Both the position numbers and the translations under genes were made by a program. A stretch of 64,000 bases of DNA from Zingiber officinale. Its lineage: Eukaryota > Streptophyta > Magnoliopsida > Zingiberales > Zingiberaceae. The stretch is taken from assembly GCF_018446385.1 (NCBI RefSeq), contig NC_055992.1, positions 103,372,947 through 103,436,946 of the forward strand, in the 5' to 3' direction. Position 1 is the stretch's first letter. Each line of letters starts with the position of its first letter. Shown one piece after another: positions 33,177 to 45,282 of this stretch. The notes under the pieces are model-generated. The model searched no databases, had not been told where the DNA came from, and worked only from the letters and a program-made list of their open reading frames with translations.

Positions 33177-33890
33177 TAATCGATTAAGATAGTTTTGGGA
33201 GGAAACAAAAGCTACGGTAAGCAATTAAGAAAGAAGGCTTAATCACTTATGACATTTCTCATGATCGAACAGAATGTTATTGAATCGATCTAACTAATCG
33301 ATTCGACAAGGATTAATCGACTTAGGTAGTTGATTAAGCTGAAAAATTTAGCCGTTTTAAGCAGGTTGCAGAGGTGAAATCACTTAAGGGAAAAACTTAA
33401 GCAATTAAGGCACCAACGGTACCCCTAGAAAAGGGTTTGGTCGACACTGTTTTATCAGCGCTCTCGTCCATGATTTCACCACTCTTCACCGTCAGTTCTT
33501 GAAGCTTCTTGGAGGCAAATGTTGCTACACTTCCAAGGTTCAAGAGGTGTTTACAAGCTACAAGAAATCAAGCAAGAAGAGGTTTTCCATTTGTATTCTT
33601 GTATTTACTTCTTTTATGTATTGTATTCTTGTTGAGAGCTTGTACGAGATTTCTCCACCTTCGGAGTGTTTCCGAGAATGAGTGTTTTGACAGTAGATGT
33701 GCGAGAGATGGTCAGATCCTTGGATTAGTTACCTCGTTTGAGGTGGATAACAAGTAAATTCATTTTGTTAGTATTGGAGGAACTTGCTTCAAGTATTCCG
33801 CTACAAATCATCATCATTCGAAGCGAGTGAGCTACTTACCCCTAGCTCCGAAGTGTCCCAACATGAGGGAGGGAGCCGAAGCGTTAAGTT
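33177..33890 (+). repeat. Further Sirevirus-like LTR remnant
   Basis: No gene is present. AATCGATT-type inverted repeats lie at 33290-33345. The sequence CTTGTACGAGATTTCTCCACC and an end near CCTAGCTCC, then TGTCCCAACATG at 33862, resemble Sirevirus LTR ends (…AAGATCCCAACA). Its boundaries are uncertain. Confidence 0.4.
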
Positions 33891-33895
33891 AGGGT

Positions 33896-34352
33896 TTTTG
33901 GCGACGAATTATAATTCGTTGTCAATTTGACAATGAATTCTATATTCGTCATCAATTTGGCGACAAAATTCATATTCATTGCTAAATTTGCGACGAAATT
34001 CATATTCGTCAACAAATTTGAAATCCCGCTTGATGTTCAAATTTGACAAAAATCTTTAAATTTGATGATGAAATTCATATTCATCGCTAAATTTGAAATC
34101 TCATCTTTAAATTTGATGAAAATCTTTAAATTTGACTACAAATCCAGAATTCATCATCCATTTGACGACGAATTAAATATTCATCATAAATTTGTGATGA
34201 ATTTATTGACAAATTTATTCTTAGCAACAATTTTTTCAACAAAATTTTTTGTTACTAATTTAGAGATAAAATTTTTTATCATAAAATTTATTATTAATTT
34301 ATAATATTTTTTATATTAAAATTCATTGTTAAATTAGTATTTTTTTAGTGCT
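33896..34352. mobile_element. CACTA-like terminal region with subterminal repeats
   Basis: Alternating direct and inverted copies of a word like GACGAATTCATATTCGTC run from 33900 to 34210. The right end reads TTTTTTTAGTG, which is CACTAAAAAAA on the minus strand. Subterminal repeat clusters next to CACTA ends are typical of En/Spm transposons. No left CACTA end or transposase was found, so this is a remnant. Confidence 0.45.
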
Positions 34353-34445
34353 CGTATTAATTTTCTAATTAATCGAATGAAATTTATAATCAATCACTTC
34401 GATCAATTATTTTGATTCAGCTGAAATTTTGCTCACCTGGGCGGT

Positions 34446-34992
34446 TAGAGTTGTCAGACGGATCAATTTGTGACGGGGCGGGGCAGTTCGTGATGGGCTA
34501 ACCATTTGGCGGGGCAGGGCGGACTAACCCACCAATATGGCAAGTTGGGAAATTTCCAACTCAACCCATTTTAAGGCGGGTTACGGGTTTGGCGGGTCAA
34601 CCCGCGGGCCCATCAATTTTTTTTTAAAAAAATAAAAAATATTTCATATCTTCGACATTTTATTTCAAAAAAGTTTTCTACAATTAAATATATACATAAA
34701 CATGTATTTTAAATATAAATGAATACAAATGAGTACTTATGTTGGATGAAAAGTACTATTTTTATTTCAAAATTAGAACAAAGAAAGATAATAAATTGGC
34801 CTAAAACTTAGCTTACATGTATTTTTCAACCCGCGGGCCAACCCAAGCTCGAGCGGGCAGACCCGTGCGGGTCGCGGGCCTAGGCGGGCCGGCCCACGGC
34901 GGACTTGAGTTGATAAAATTTCAACCCGATCTGCTTAAATTATTTGATAAGGTGGACCAACTCGACGGGTCCAACCTAAATTGACGGCTCTA
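34446..34992. mobile_element. hAT-like non-autonomous element
   Basis: The left end reads TAGAGTTGTCAGACGG and the right end, on the other strand, TAGAGCCGTCAATTTAGG, giving short imperfect terminal inverted repeats. GC-rich blocks (GGCGGGTCAACCCGCGGGCC, GCGGGCCTAGGCGGGCCGGC) flank an AT-rich core. This is the layout of a known plant hAT-type repeat starting TAGAGCTGTCA. I could not find a clean 8-bp duplication. Confidence 0.55.
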
Positions 34993-35834
34993 TTGACGGC
35001 TGACCGTGACAAATTTATATAACACTATTTTTCTTACCCTTTTCTTTATTTTAGGAATTATTATTTTAAATTAAAGAATGCGGTCCCGATTTCCGTGCAA
35101 TCAATCTTTCGTCACGAGCAGTTAGTAAATAATAAAAAAATAACTCGTTGTAAATTAATTATAATTTATTAAGTCTTTTTTTGTTATTATTAAATAACAA
35201 TAAGATAGCGTGCCACATTCATTATTATTATATCAAGTATTGCACCTTTTATATATTATTTAAATACAAATAACTCAGTTAGTTTACAATAACAAATTCA
35301 TAAAAATAATAATTCCTATTTTTCTCTTTTTACCAAAAGGTTTACTTAACAAAAGAGCATTAGTTTTAAAACTATTAAAAAGAGCATATTATTTCCTTTC
35401 TATTAAAAAGAGCATTAGTTTTAGATCTTATTATTATGTAGGTTGCATCTGATATAAAAACTAGTATGAATTTAGGGGATAGAAAGACAATAATATTATT
35501 TCTTGTACTCTTATTTATAATTTTAAAATTAGAGTGTTTTTTCAGTAAATAAAAAAACGAGGCCGCTGGTAAGAAACCGATTCTCGTATCTTACGTGCTC
35601 TATCTTACTTAACAAGCCAACAAGGACAGCGGGCGTCGGCATTGACGAGTAAACGGCGCATAGGAAAACACTTGAACGACCATTGGAGAAGAGGTAGTTG
35701 GTATAACGTGCGGAAACGGCGCTGCCACATCTCCCCTTCTCCAGAAGGAAATGCAAGTATGCAACGACCGTTCCTGCTCGTCCAAACGGCTTTCTTCAGC
35801 ACTCGGTCGCTGTCTTCCTCCCCTCACTCCGCTT
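34993..35834. other. Spacer and distal promoter of the P450 gene
   Basis: 34993-35560 is AT-rich spacer without a gene. 35560-35830 is GC-richer, with a CCAAT-type ATTGG at 35682-35686. The minus-strand ORFs of 61-75 codons here look like chance frames. Confidence 0.5.
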
Positions 35835-35840
35835 TATAAA
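35835..35840 (+). promoter_or_regulatory. TATA box of the flavonoid 3'-hydroxylase gene
   Basis: TATAAA lies 54 bp upstream of the ATG at 35894, giving a predicted leader of about 25-30 bases. Confidence 0.65.
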
Positions 35841-35893
35841 CCGATCGAGTGGCCATCTAGCTCCATGCTATCGACAAGGCAGATTGAACAACC

Positions 35894-37559
35894 ATGTTTG
35901 AGCTTCTCCTACTCTTCATCCCCATTCTTCTCTCTTGCTTCTTCCTCTTCTATTACAAGCCGACGCCTCGAGGCGGCGGCGCCAGACAGCTCCCTCCCGG
36001 ACCCCGCGGGTGGCCGGTTCTCGGCAACTTGCCCCAGCTCGGCGCCAAGCCGCACCGCACCCTCCATGCTCTGTCCAAGATCTACGGTCCTCTGTTTCGC
36101 CTCCGCTTTGGCGTCAGCGAAGTCGTAGTGGCCGCATCCGCCGACGTCGCCTCGCAGTTCCTACGTGTGCATGACGCCAACTTCAGTGACCGCCCGCCCA
36201 ACTCCGGCGCCGAGCACGTGGCCTATAACTACCAGGACCTCGTCTTCGCGCCCTACGGCCAGCGGTGGCGCTACCTCCGTAAGCTCTGTTCCGTCCACCT
36301 TTTTAGCGCTAAGGCTCTCGGCGACCTCCGGTGGGTTCGCGAGGGTGAGGTGGGGCTCCTGGTGCGCGCGCTCGTCCACGGAAGGACGGAGGTCAACGTT
36401 GGGAAGGCTGTGAACGTGTGCGCGACCAACGCGCTGGCGCGGGCCATGCTGGGGCGGCGGGTGTTCGAGGAGGAGGGCGCGGAGTCGGGCGAGTTCAAAG
36501 AGATGGTGGTGGAGCTGATGAGGCTAGCCGGGGAGTTCAACGTCGGTGACTTCGTGCCGTGGCTGAGGTGGCTCGACCCTCAGGGCGTGGTGGCACAGAT
36601 GAAGCGGCTGCACCGCAGGTATGACGAGATGCTTGACGGGATCATGGTGGAGCACCGCCGTGGGGAGGTGGCCGCCGGCAGAGGAGAAGGAGAACGGAGG
36701 GACTTGTTGAGCGTTCTGATAGCTCTGAAGGAGAAAGGGGACGACGAAGGCGAGGGCGGCAAGCTTACCGACACCAACATCAAGGCCTTGCTACTGGTGC
36801 GGGTTAAATTTGTCTTCTATGTTATCAACATGAACGATCGATCACGAATATTCAACCAAAAAAAAAAAATGAAGAACGACTTAATTTTGATTTTTTGAGC
36901 AGAATTTATTCACGGCCGGAACGGACACCTCGTCGAGCACGGTGGAGTGGGCGCTAGCGGAGCTGATCCGGCACCCGGCCTGGCTCCGGCGATTGCAGGC
37001 GGAGCTGGATGCGGCGGTGGGCAAAGCGCGGCTGGTGCAGGAGGCGGACCTGCCGAATCTTACCCTGCTGCAGGCGGTGGTGAAGGAGACGTTCCGGCTG
37101 CACCCGTCGACGCCGCTCTCTCTCCCGCGGGTGGCGGCGGAGGCGTGCGAGGTGGGGGGCTTCTGCGTGCCCAAGGGCGCGACGCTGCTGGTGAACGTGT
37201 GGGCCATCACTCACGATCCCGCGTCGTGGGGCCCTCTGGCGGCGGAGTTCCAACCGGACCGGTTCCTCCCCGGCGGCAAGCACGAGCGGGTCGACCTCAA
37301 GGGGAACGACTTCGAGCTGATCCCGTTCGGCGCCGGGCGGCGGATCTGCGCCGGCATGAGTCTGGGGATACGCATGGTGCAGCTGATGACGGCGACGTTG
37401 GTGCACGCCTTCGACTGGGCTCTGCCGGAGGGGCAGACGCCGGAGAAGCTGGACATGGAGGAGGCCTACGGGCTGACGCTGCAGCGGGCGGTGCCGTTGA
37501 TGGCCCACCCAGTGCCCCGGCTCGTTGCCGAAGCCTACGACAGCATTACACCTAATTAA
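35894..37559 (+). CDS. F3'H: Flavonoid 3'-hydroxylase, cytochrome P450 CYP75B (519 aa)
   Basis: The enzyme hydroxylates the 3' position of the flavonoid B ring (naringenin to eriodictyol, dihydrokaempferol to dihydroquercetin), at the ER membrane, using O2 and NADPH via P450 reductase. Exon 1 is 35894-36796 and exon 2 36903-37559, joined in phase 0 across a 106-bp GT-AG intron. Visible parts: an N-terminal anchor (2-21), hinge LPPGPRGWP (33-41), I-helix AGTDTS (306-311), ExxR as ETFR (363-366) and heme-binding FGAGRRICAG with Cys450. VVVAAS and the VDLKGNDFELIPFG stretch are typical of F3'H rather than F3'5'H. The length is normal and no residue is obviously damaged. The ORF is strongly GC-rich against AT-rich surroundings, as usual for monocot genes. 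Confidence 0.95.
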
Positions 37560-38339
37560 AACCTAACAAGGCTCTCAGTCAAGCTACAAGTAGTCTCTCT
37601 CACACGCAGAACGATCGGACACAAATCTTATGTGATAGGGAAGAAAGTCGATTCGGTCGTGTCAGGGTGTAAGTAATATGGGCTCGGTCTAAATTTGCTG
37701 AAAGGCAATATCTACATCAACTCTTTTTATTTTGATTTTCATCATACGACTCAGCCGGTCCTTCAAGGACTCTGTGGGTTGTCCCTGTGAGTGGCCGAGT
37801 CCTTTTAGAAACTCGACTCTAAGATCGTGGGATAACAAGAAGAACTCCGTCGGGTTATGCCGAGACATAAGATTAGATGACTAGAGAAATAAAATGATTC
37901 GGAGACATGTGGGGTCGTGCCGAGACCAAGATGACTCGGAAGATTTATAAGGACAATGATTCGGCGTCACGGAAGTGACTCGGACGATGCATATTAGGGG
38001 CAATGGCTCGAAGACAAAATATATATATGTTAATCATTTGGTCATAAATCAGCCTCCACTGTTTAGGATAGGTGCATCTTTATTTGGACAAGAGTTATGC
38101 CTCTTTATTTCCAAAACTGCTACATGATATATGGACACTTTTTCAAGAAAGGGTGCATAAGGGCATTTTTAATAATGAAATCTCCAAATAAGAATTTAGG
38201 GAGCTTCCAAATCAATGTCACATTAAAAAAAAAAATATTCTCTTTATAATAAAAAAAAATTTCCTATAACTTTTTTTTATACTTTACTGATGTTATCTGA
38301 AAATTAAAGAAATGGAGTGCTGAGTAGATACTTGTGAGA
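37560..38339. other. Region downstream of the P450 gene, no gene seen
   Basis: The start must hold the 3' UTR. 37740-38010 contains repeated words such as GACTCGG and GTGCCGAGAC, suggesting an old repeat I cannot name. The rest is AT-rich. Confidence 0.5.
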
Positions 38340-39500
38340 TTGATTAAACGAAGACTTTACATTGGAGCAGGGGCAACAAACGAGAGTGCAAATCCTTCAT
38401 GCACACACTCGAGAGAGTAGACAAATGTCAGTGTCAAAAATCAGGGAAGGGGTCTCTGTCAAAGACCCTCCGACGCTCAAATCAGTATAATGTCCGAGCG
38501 AAAAATTGAATAGTAGATGTGTTACAGAACGTATGCGTAGTAAAAATATGTTCCAATGTGTACCTTACCATTGGAGAGGACCCCCTTTATATACCACCTC
38601 TAATAATCTCCACAATCATAAGGTGTCAGAGAATGTCGGGTGTCAGAAGTTGTCGAGTAAGAGAATATGTATTGTGGAAGGCATATAGTCATTGTTCGAG
38701 GAATCTTCCGTTACTTGTGTGCACCCTTTTTGTAACTAACGTCATTAATGATGTGATTGAATGAATATGTTGTCATAAAGTGTTAGCTAATAGCAAATGT
38801 AGAATCACCTTTGAGGAAGGTTCTATTGAATGCCCATATAATAATATGAAAATATTCTCTGACAAGCGGTTGTTATTCTCTGATAAGCTGTTGTGATTCT
38901 CTGATAATGTGGTCCCCCGAAGATATCCCGGTCGGATATTTAACTGACCGTGTATATATATAAAAGCAGTACTAAGTATGGTAGGACGTTCGACCTTTAA
39001 GACTGCTCGGATATATATTGTGTAATGTTGAAAATCTGATTATGAAGTAATAGGAAGTCAAGTCCCCTAGGTCCAGACGGTTCACAACACCGACCGGTCA
39101 TATACATAGATACTTATTTCTGAAGAATGGGGAATTGAACCCTGAGAGGCCCGATTGGTACTTTCCATCCATCGTTCTTATACTAGGAGGCTTATCCCTA
39201 AAGTGATATATGAGCTCTATAAATCGGGTCAGATTTCTTCTGAAATTGCCTTGTATGTTTGCTCGGTAAAGATAAGGATACTGAGCCTTGTAACTCTAGT
39301 CAGTTGTATATTTGGTTGCCATATATAGGAGGATGTGAGAATGAATAATGAAGACCCATAAGTTTAACTGGTTGCCAGTTTAACCCATTGTATACTAGGC
39401 ACCCAGAGCGGGACGCTAGGTCCCCGGGTCTTATTTGATATTATTCCTGACTCGCCTTGTGTTCGGTCGTGACTCTTAAACCTGGATAGATGATGGCTGG
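38340..39500 (-). repeat. Probable decayed Tat-type LTR and internal end
   Basis: CCCTCCGACGCTCAAATCAG (38467-38486) is the reverse of the Tat LTR landmark TTGAGCGTCGGAGGG (1107 and 9851). The direction fits the minus strand. TG/CA ends could not be fixed. The internal end seems to begin after about 39000, ahead of the plus-strand pseudogene at 39600. Confidence 0.4.
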
Positions 39501-39941
39501 TTAGAAATATAGTAGGTGTCTTACTACATGCGGAAAGCGCTAGGCTCCTTTGGTCTGACCGACCTCTTGGCCAGTTGTCCTTGTACTGAGGACCTTAGCA
39601 CTGGGCAAGGAACCAAGCCTTATTGCATTCTCCCATGTCTCAAGAATCTATTGTCCCTTGGTATACTTTTACTCATTCGAATTTTGATCATAGTGATCAA
39701 GAAGTCCTTTGTCTTTCATTTGAAATCCCTAGGAATCACCACATTCGCCTTCCAACGTCCCAGGATGACACTCATCGCCCTCCTCCGAGCTTTGCTACAT
39801 TCTTTAAGGACCAACTTAAAGCTAGCTCACATTTTATGATTCCCAGTTCCTTTCTGAGATAAGTCATTATTTCAACATCCCTCTCTCTTAATTTACTCCG
39901 AACGCATTCTGCAGCATGTGCGGGATGTATTTTATTTTGTT

Positions 39942-39946
39942 TGTAT
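39942..39946. repeat. Target-site duplication TGTAT, left copy
   Basis: TGTAT precedes TGTTGAGTTTT at 39947 and recurs at 48603-48607 after CTAACA. Confidence 0.85.
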
Positions 39947-41758
39947 TGTTGAGTTTTTCGGGCCCCAAAAATCGCTTTTTGCATTGCGGAAACCCTGAAA
40001 TCCCCATGCCACCGGATCCGTGCGAAGTTTAAAATTTCATATACATGTTTTCTACTCCTAGATCTATAAAATAAAAGAGGTTACCCTTGATGCGAAGCCC
40101 TTTGCGTAATCCCGCTTGTCCAAGGTTCGCCGGATCTCGAGAGTATCAAAGTAGATACTCCTCTATGTGTATCCACACAAGCAAGAGATGGAGAGAAACC
40201 ACTAGGATGTGCTAGCACCCTTGATGGTCTCGGCAAGGAGGAGGAGAGGGAGAGAGGTTGAGAGCTTGAGGAAGAAGAAGGAGGTTACTCACCAAATGAA
40301 AATCTCCCAATTGAATTAAGTGGTCGGCCACATTGAAAAGAAGGCTTTTAAACCTCCATGGGATACCAAGAGTCACAACTCTTGGTCTCCCTCATGAGGT
40401 GGCACACACATGTGTTAGCCTTGATGATGTGGCACATCATTATTGGCCCACTAAATGACAACTCACCAATGAGGTGGCAAATGGTCAAGTCAAACTTGAC
40501 CCTTCATCTTCCTCTCAAGTCAAGTCAAACTTGACCACTTCTCTCCCATGGTTGATGAAATCTAACCATTGGTTCAAGTTAATTTTAATTTAATGAATCT
40601 CTATTCATTGAATTAAATTAATTAAATGAGTCTAAATCTAAATTAGACTCACTTAACACATGAACCAAATTGAGTCCAACTCAATTAGCTCAATTTGGAT
40701 TACTCTTAATCCAATTTGGTTCATCACATGAACCTAATCCTTTAGGTTCATCAAATGAACCTAATCTCCATCTAATTTCCCTTTATGTGTGACCCTATAG
40801 GTTCTTGTAACGTTGGCAATGCTCCTAAATCCATTTAAAAGCATAAGTAATGAACGGTATCTAGCAACACATCATTACTACCCAAGTTGCAAGAATGTTG
40901 AGATCCAACATCACCTTGTGACTACTAATTGTGACTCCTCACAATATATGATATTGTCCTTCTATCCTAGACATCTAGATTGATCAATATGAGGCATAGA
41001 CCGTGTCATCCTCTAATCAATCTAAATCTTGAACTCCAAGTAGACTCACTCAATCAAATGAGCTCAATATCCCATATTGACTCATTTGGGCATGGTCATA
41101 CACTTAGTGGTCTCACTCTATCAAGAATATCGATGTCACACCCATCATATAGGAGAGATAGATCCCATCTACATTACTCACATCCCTCCGCATAATTTGT
41201 TACATACCCAGTAATCGCCTTTATAGTCCACCCAGTTATGGGTGACGTTTGACGAAGCCAAAGTACGTAATTCCTTATGTAGGTAATCATAGTGACTTCA
41301 GGTCCAAGGACTAGTAGTCATACTAATAGCCACATTAGAAAGTATATGACACTCATATAACGATCCATGATACTTTCTCATGGCGGGTCATTCAGTATAC
41401 ATTCTCCAATGCATACCCATGTGTCAACTTGTTATCTCCATATCCATGACTTGTGAGATCAAGTCGTCGAGTTGTCCTACATGCTAGTCTTGTCGCATTA
41501 ACATTGTCCCTGAATGTTAATACTTGACTAGGAATGATTAAGAGTAATGTTCCCTATATCATCTCACTCTCGATTCAACCAATTGATTGATATGGGTAAG
41601 AACCTTTTACTCAAGGACGCTATTATACTTAGTTATTTGGCACCAATACAAGTAAGTATAATAACCAAAAATAAATGCCTTTATTTATATACAAGAATAT
41701 GATACAACGAGTCCATACAACAATCATCAAATGATTGGCTCTAGGGCTCTAACTAACA
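39947..41758 (-). repeat. 3' LTR of the minus-strand Copia element
   Basis: The LTR reads TGTTGAGTTTTTCGG to CTCTAACTAACA on the plus strand and matches 46781-48602 along its length with scattered substitutions. AATCTCCCACT follows, the reverse of a purine tract. It has no coding content. Confidence 0.92.
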
Positions 41759-41772
41759 ATCTCCCACTAGCA

Positions 41773-43266
41773 CTAGTGCCAATCAGTGTAGGCTCTAAGG
41801 CCTAATGACCTAGTGTGACTATCATGCTTTCTCTGTGCCAAAGCCTTGGTCAAGGGATCTGCGATGTTTGCCTCTGTGGGTACTCTGCAAATCTTCGCAT
41901 CTCCTCTCTCGATAATATCTCGAATGAGATGGAAGCGCCGTAGTATGTGTTTGGTTCGCTGGTGTGAGTGAGGTTCCTTAGCCTGCGCAATTGCTCCATT
42001 GTTGTCACAATAGAGCTCAATAGGGTCAGCGATGCTAGGAACCACCCCAAGTTCAGTGATGAACTTGCGGATCCAAACTGCCTCCTTTGCTGCTTCTGAT
42101 GCAACAATATACTCGGCCTCTGTTGTAGAATCAACGACTGTGTCCTGCTTCGAACTCTTCCAACTCATAGCACCACCATTTATACAAAACACGAACCCTA
42201 ACTGCGATCGATAATCATCCTGGTCGGTTTGGAAGCTGGCATCACTATAACCCTTTACAGCTAGCTCATCATCGCCTCCATATATCAAGAAATATTCTTT
42301 AGTCCTTCTTAAGTACTTAAGAATATTCTTGACTACTATCCAGTGACTTTCACCTGGATCTGACTAGTATCTGCTCGTCATGCTCAAAGCATACGAGACA
42401 TCAGGACGAGTACATATCATGGCGTACATGATAGATCCTATGGCTGAAGCATAATAAATCTGATCCATGCGGTCTCTCTCCTCTCTAGAAGAGGGACTTT
42501 GAGTCTTTGAAAGACTTACACCATGTGACATCGGCAGAAATCCCTTCTTGGAGTTCTGCATGGCAAATCGAAGTAATACCTTGTCAATGTATGTACTCTG
42601 ACTTAGGACAAACAATCTCGTAGATCTATCTCTATAGATCTGTATGCCTAGAATGCGGATGGATTCACCTAAGTCCTTCATTGAGAAACAAGTCCCTAGC
42701 CAAGTCTTTACAGACTGTAGCAAAGGGATGTCATTCCCAATGAGTAGTATGTCATCCACATACAATATAAGGAAGACAATTGTCTTTCCTACAACCTTCT
42801 TGTAGACACAAGGCTCATCTTCATTCTTGATGAAACCAAACTATTTGATTACATCATCGAATCGAAGATTCCAGCTCCGAGAAGCTTGCTTTAGTCCATA
42901 AATGGGCATATGCAGCTTGCATACTCTGCCAGTATGCTGTGGATCTTCAAAACCCTCAGGTTGTGTCATGTACACATCCTCGAGCAGGTTTCCATTCAGA
43001 AACACGGTTTTGACATCCATCTTCCAGATCTCATAATCGTGGTACGCTGCAATAGCAAGCATGATCTGAATGGACTTAAACATCGCTACTGGAGAAAAGG
43101 TAATTTGCTTGAAACTTTTAGCTACCAAGCGACCCTTATAAATAAGTCCATCCATGTCAGTTTTTCTCTTAAAGACCCACTTACACCCAATGGGTTTTAC
43201 CCCTTCAGGTGGATCAACTAAAGTCCATACTTGGTTAGTGTACATGAATTCCATCTCGGATCTCAT
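41773..43266 (-). pseudogene. Reverse transcriptase and RNase H remnant of the Copia element
   Basis: Three broken frames. 43266-42841 is the RT palm start (GCKWVFKRKTDMDG, MDVKTVFLNG, YGLKQASRSWN). 42765-42364 carries the catalytic YVDDILLIGND and continues through LGIQIYRDRS to TRPDVSYALS. 42288-41773 is RNase H (GYSDASFQTD, SSKQDTVVDSTTEAEY, YCDNNGAIAQ, KHILRRFH). Stops and frameshifts separate the pieces, so the polyprotein cannot be made whole. Confidence 0.85.
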
Positions 43267-43647
43267 GGCCTTTAGTCATTTCTCGGAATCTGGTCTCATC
43301 ACAGCTTCTTGATAGGAGGTAGGCTCATCCTCAATGAGCATAACGTCATCATGGTCAGACAAGAGAAATGAATATCTCTCAGGCTGACGACGTACCCTAT
43401 CAGACCTGTGAAGAGGTAAGTCTACTTGAACTGGTTATGATTCCTCAACTCCTTGTGGAACAACATCATCCACAATACTTTGTGGTTCCAATTCAACTTC
43501 CATCGAGGCTTCTATGCTATGGTCCACATCTTGAACTTCTTCAAGATCGAACGTACTCCCACTAGTCTTTCTAGAAACAAAATCTCTTTCTAGAAATACC
43601 CCAGTCTTTGCCACAACTATCTTGTGTTGACTGGGAATGTAGAAGTA

Positions 43648-44769
43648 CTATCCCTTCGTTTCCTTGGGATATCCAATAAAATAGCACTTATCGGATTTGG
43701 GTCCCAATTTGTCCGAGACTTGACATCGAACGTAAGCCTCACAACCCCAAATCCTCATAAAAGACACCTGGGCATCTCTCCCAGTCCATATCCTATATGG
43801 TGTCTTTATTACAGCCTTAGATGGAACTCGGTTGAGAATGAAGGCTGCTGTGTCTAGAGCATAGCCCCAAAGATACAAAGGAAGATTTGTGTGACTCATC
43901 ATAGATCGTACCATATCTAATAAGGTACGATTCCTCCTTTCGGATACACCATTCCACTGTGGTGTTCCAGGAGGAGTGAGTTGAGATAGAATCCCGCACT
44001 CAGCTAGATAGTCACGAAACTCATGGCTAAGGTATTCACCACCTCGATCTGATCGAAGTATCTTAATACTCTTGCCAAGCTGATTTTGTACTTCATTCTT
44101 GAATTCTTTGAACTTTTCAACGGATTCTGACTTATGTGTCATCAGGTACACATAATCATATCTACTGAAGTCATCAGTAAATGTAATGAAGTACCTATAA
44201 CCACTTCTAGCAGTGACATTGAAAGGGTCACATACATCATCACTATGTATAAGACCTAACAAGTCAGTCACTCTATCACTGTGTCCACTAAAGGGAGTCT
44301 TGGACATCTTGCCTAGAAGGCATGACTCGCATGTCTCATATGATTCAAAATCAAATGAGTCCAGCAAACCATCTTTATGGAGCTGGGATAAACGTTTGTC
44401 ATTTATATGACCTAAGCGACATTGCCAGAGATAGGTTTGGTTCATGTCATTTGACTTGAACCTCTTGGTACTTATGTTATAGATAGGGTTCTCAAGGTCT
44501 AGAATATAGAGTCTGTTCATCAGAGGTGCACTATAATAGAACATATCATTTAAATAAACTGAACAACATTTGTTCTTTATTATAAATGAGAAGCATTTTT
44601 TGTCTAAACAAGAAACTGATATAATGTTCTTAGTCAAAGTAGACACATAACAACAATCATTCAATTCTAGTACAAGCCTAGAGGGCAGAGATAGAGAATA
44701 AGTTCCTACAGTAACAACAGCAACCCGTGCTCCATTGCCTACTCGTAGGTCTATCTCGCCCTTCGTCAA
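43648..44769 (-). CDS. GAG-pre-integrase and integrase fragment of the Copia element
   Basis: An open frame of 373 aa. The HHCC zinc-binding part (LWQCRLGHINDKRLSQ to CESCLLGKM) is followed by the catalytic core: HSDD, FTDDFSRYDY and SERRNRTLLD supply the D, D and E positions. It ends near the core's C-terminal side (CYFIGYPKETKG). The protease motif VLDTGCASHIC lies just upstream, at about 44820-44850, in a broken frame. Part of a broken polyprotein. Confidence 0.85.
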   Translation of the reverse strand: MTKGEIDLRVGNGARVAVVTVGTYSLSLPSRLVLELNDCCYVSTLTKNIISVSCLDKKCFSFIIKNKCCSVYLNDMFYYSAPLMNRLYILDLENPIYNISTKRFKSNDMNQTYLWQCRLGHINDKRLSQLHKDGLLDSFDFESYETCESCLLGKMSKTPFSGHSDRVTDLLGLIHSDDVCDPFNVTARSGYRYFITFTDDFSRYDYVYLMTHKSESVEKFKEFKNEVQNQLGKSIKILRSDRGGEYLSHEFRDYLAECGILSQLTPPGTPQWNGVSERRNRTLLDMVRSMMSHTNLPLYLWGYALDTAAFILNRVPSKAVIKTPYRIWTGRDAQVSFMRIWGCEAYVRCQVSDKLGPKSDKCYFIGYPKETKG

Positions 44770-44943
44770 TGCTCTGCTATTTCTCAGCGCTTGTACATTA
44801 GTACAGATATGAGAAGCACATCCGGTATCTAATACCCACGATGAAGAAATAGAGAGGTTGACTTCTATAACATGTATAACTAAAGTAGAAATCTTATTTC
44901 TCTTCTTCTTAAGATCTTCCAGGTATCCTGTGCAGTTCCTCTT

Positions 44944-45282
44944 CTAGTGTCCTGCTTGTCCTTGATACAGTTGACGAAGATGTTCAACGATATCATAAGC
45001 ACCCATCAACTCGTGTTGCTTCTGAAGCTCTGAGTTCATTGTTGCGAGCATGAGACAAGACACATCTAATGCGTCATCTTGATGCTTCTTGTAAGCATCT
45101 CGGTCAGCTCGCGTGGCAGTGGTAAGAGGTGCCTCCGGAATGGGCTGCTCCAGAACGTACAGTTTTCTTTCTTGAGTGAGAACTATTCTCATATTTCTGT
45201 ACCAGTCCAGGAAATTAGCTCCGTTAAGCTTGTCCTTCTCAAAGACGGAACGCAGGGAGAAAGAGTTCGTATTTGACGTCAT
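44944..45282 (-). pseudogene. Truncated gag of the Copia element
   Basis: The frame gives 112 aa of the N-terminal UBN2-type Gag domain (FLDWYRNMRIVLTQERKL). It stops at QAGH, and the next frame resumes with KRNC, the end of a CCHC knuckle. About half of gag, including the first knuckle cysteines, is missing, which suggests an internal deletion. Confidence 0.8.

Noticed and set aside
36797..36898. Reading through the P450 intron to a 334-aa protein
   Set aside because: It would end before the heme site; GT-AG splicing restores a normal 519-aa P450.
36947..37555. Long Gly/Ala-rich ORFs overlapping the P450 exon 2
   Set aside because: They are shadow frames of a GC-rich exon; the P450 frame carries the motifs.
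40980..41195. 71-aa ORF, repeated at 47825-48058
   Set aside because: It is within the two LTR copies of the Copia element.
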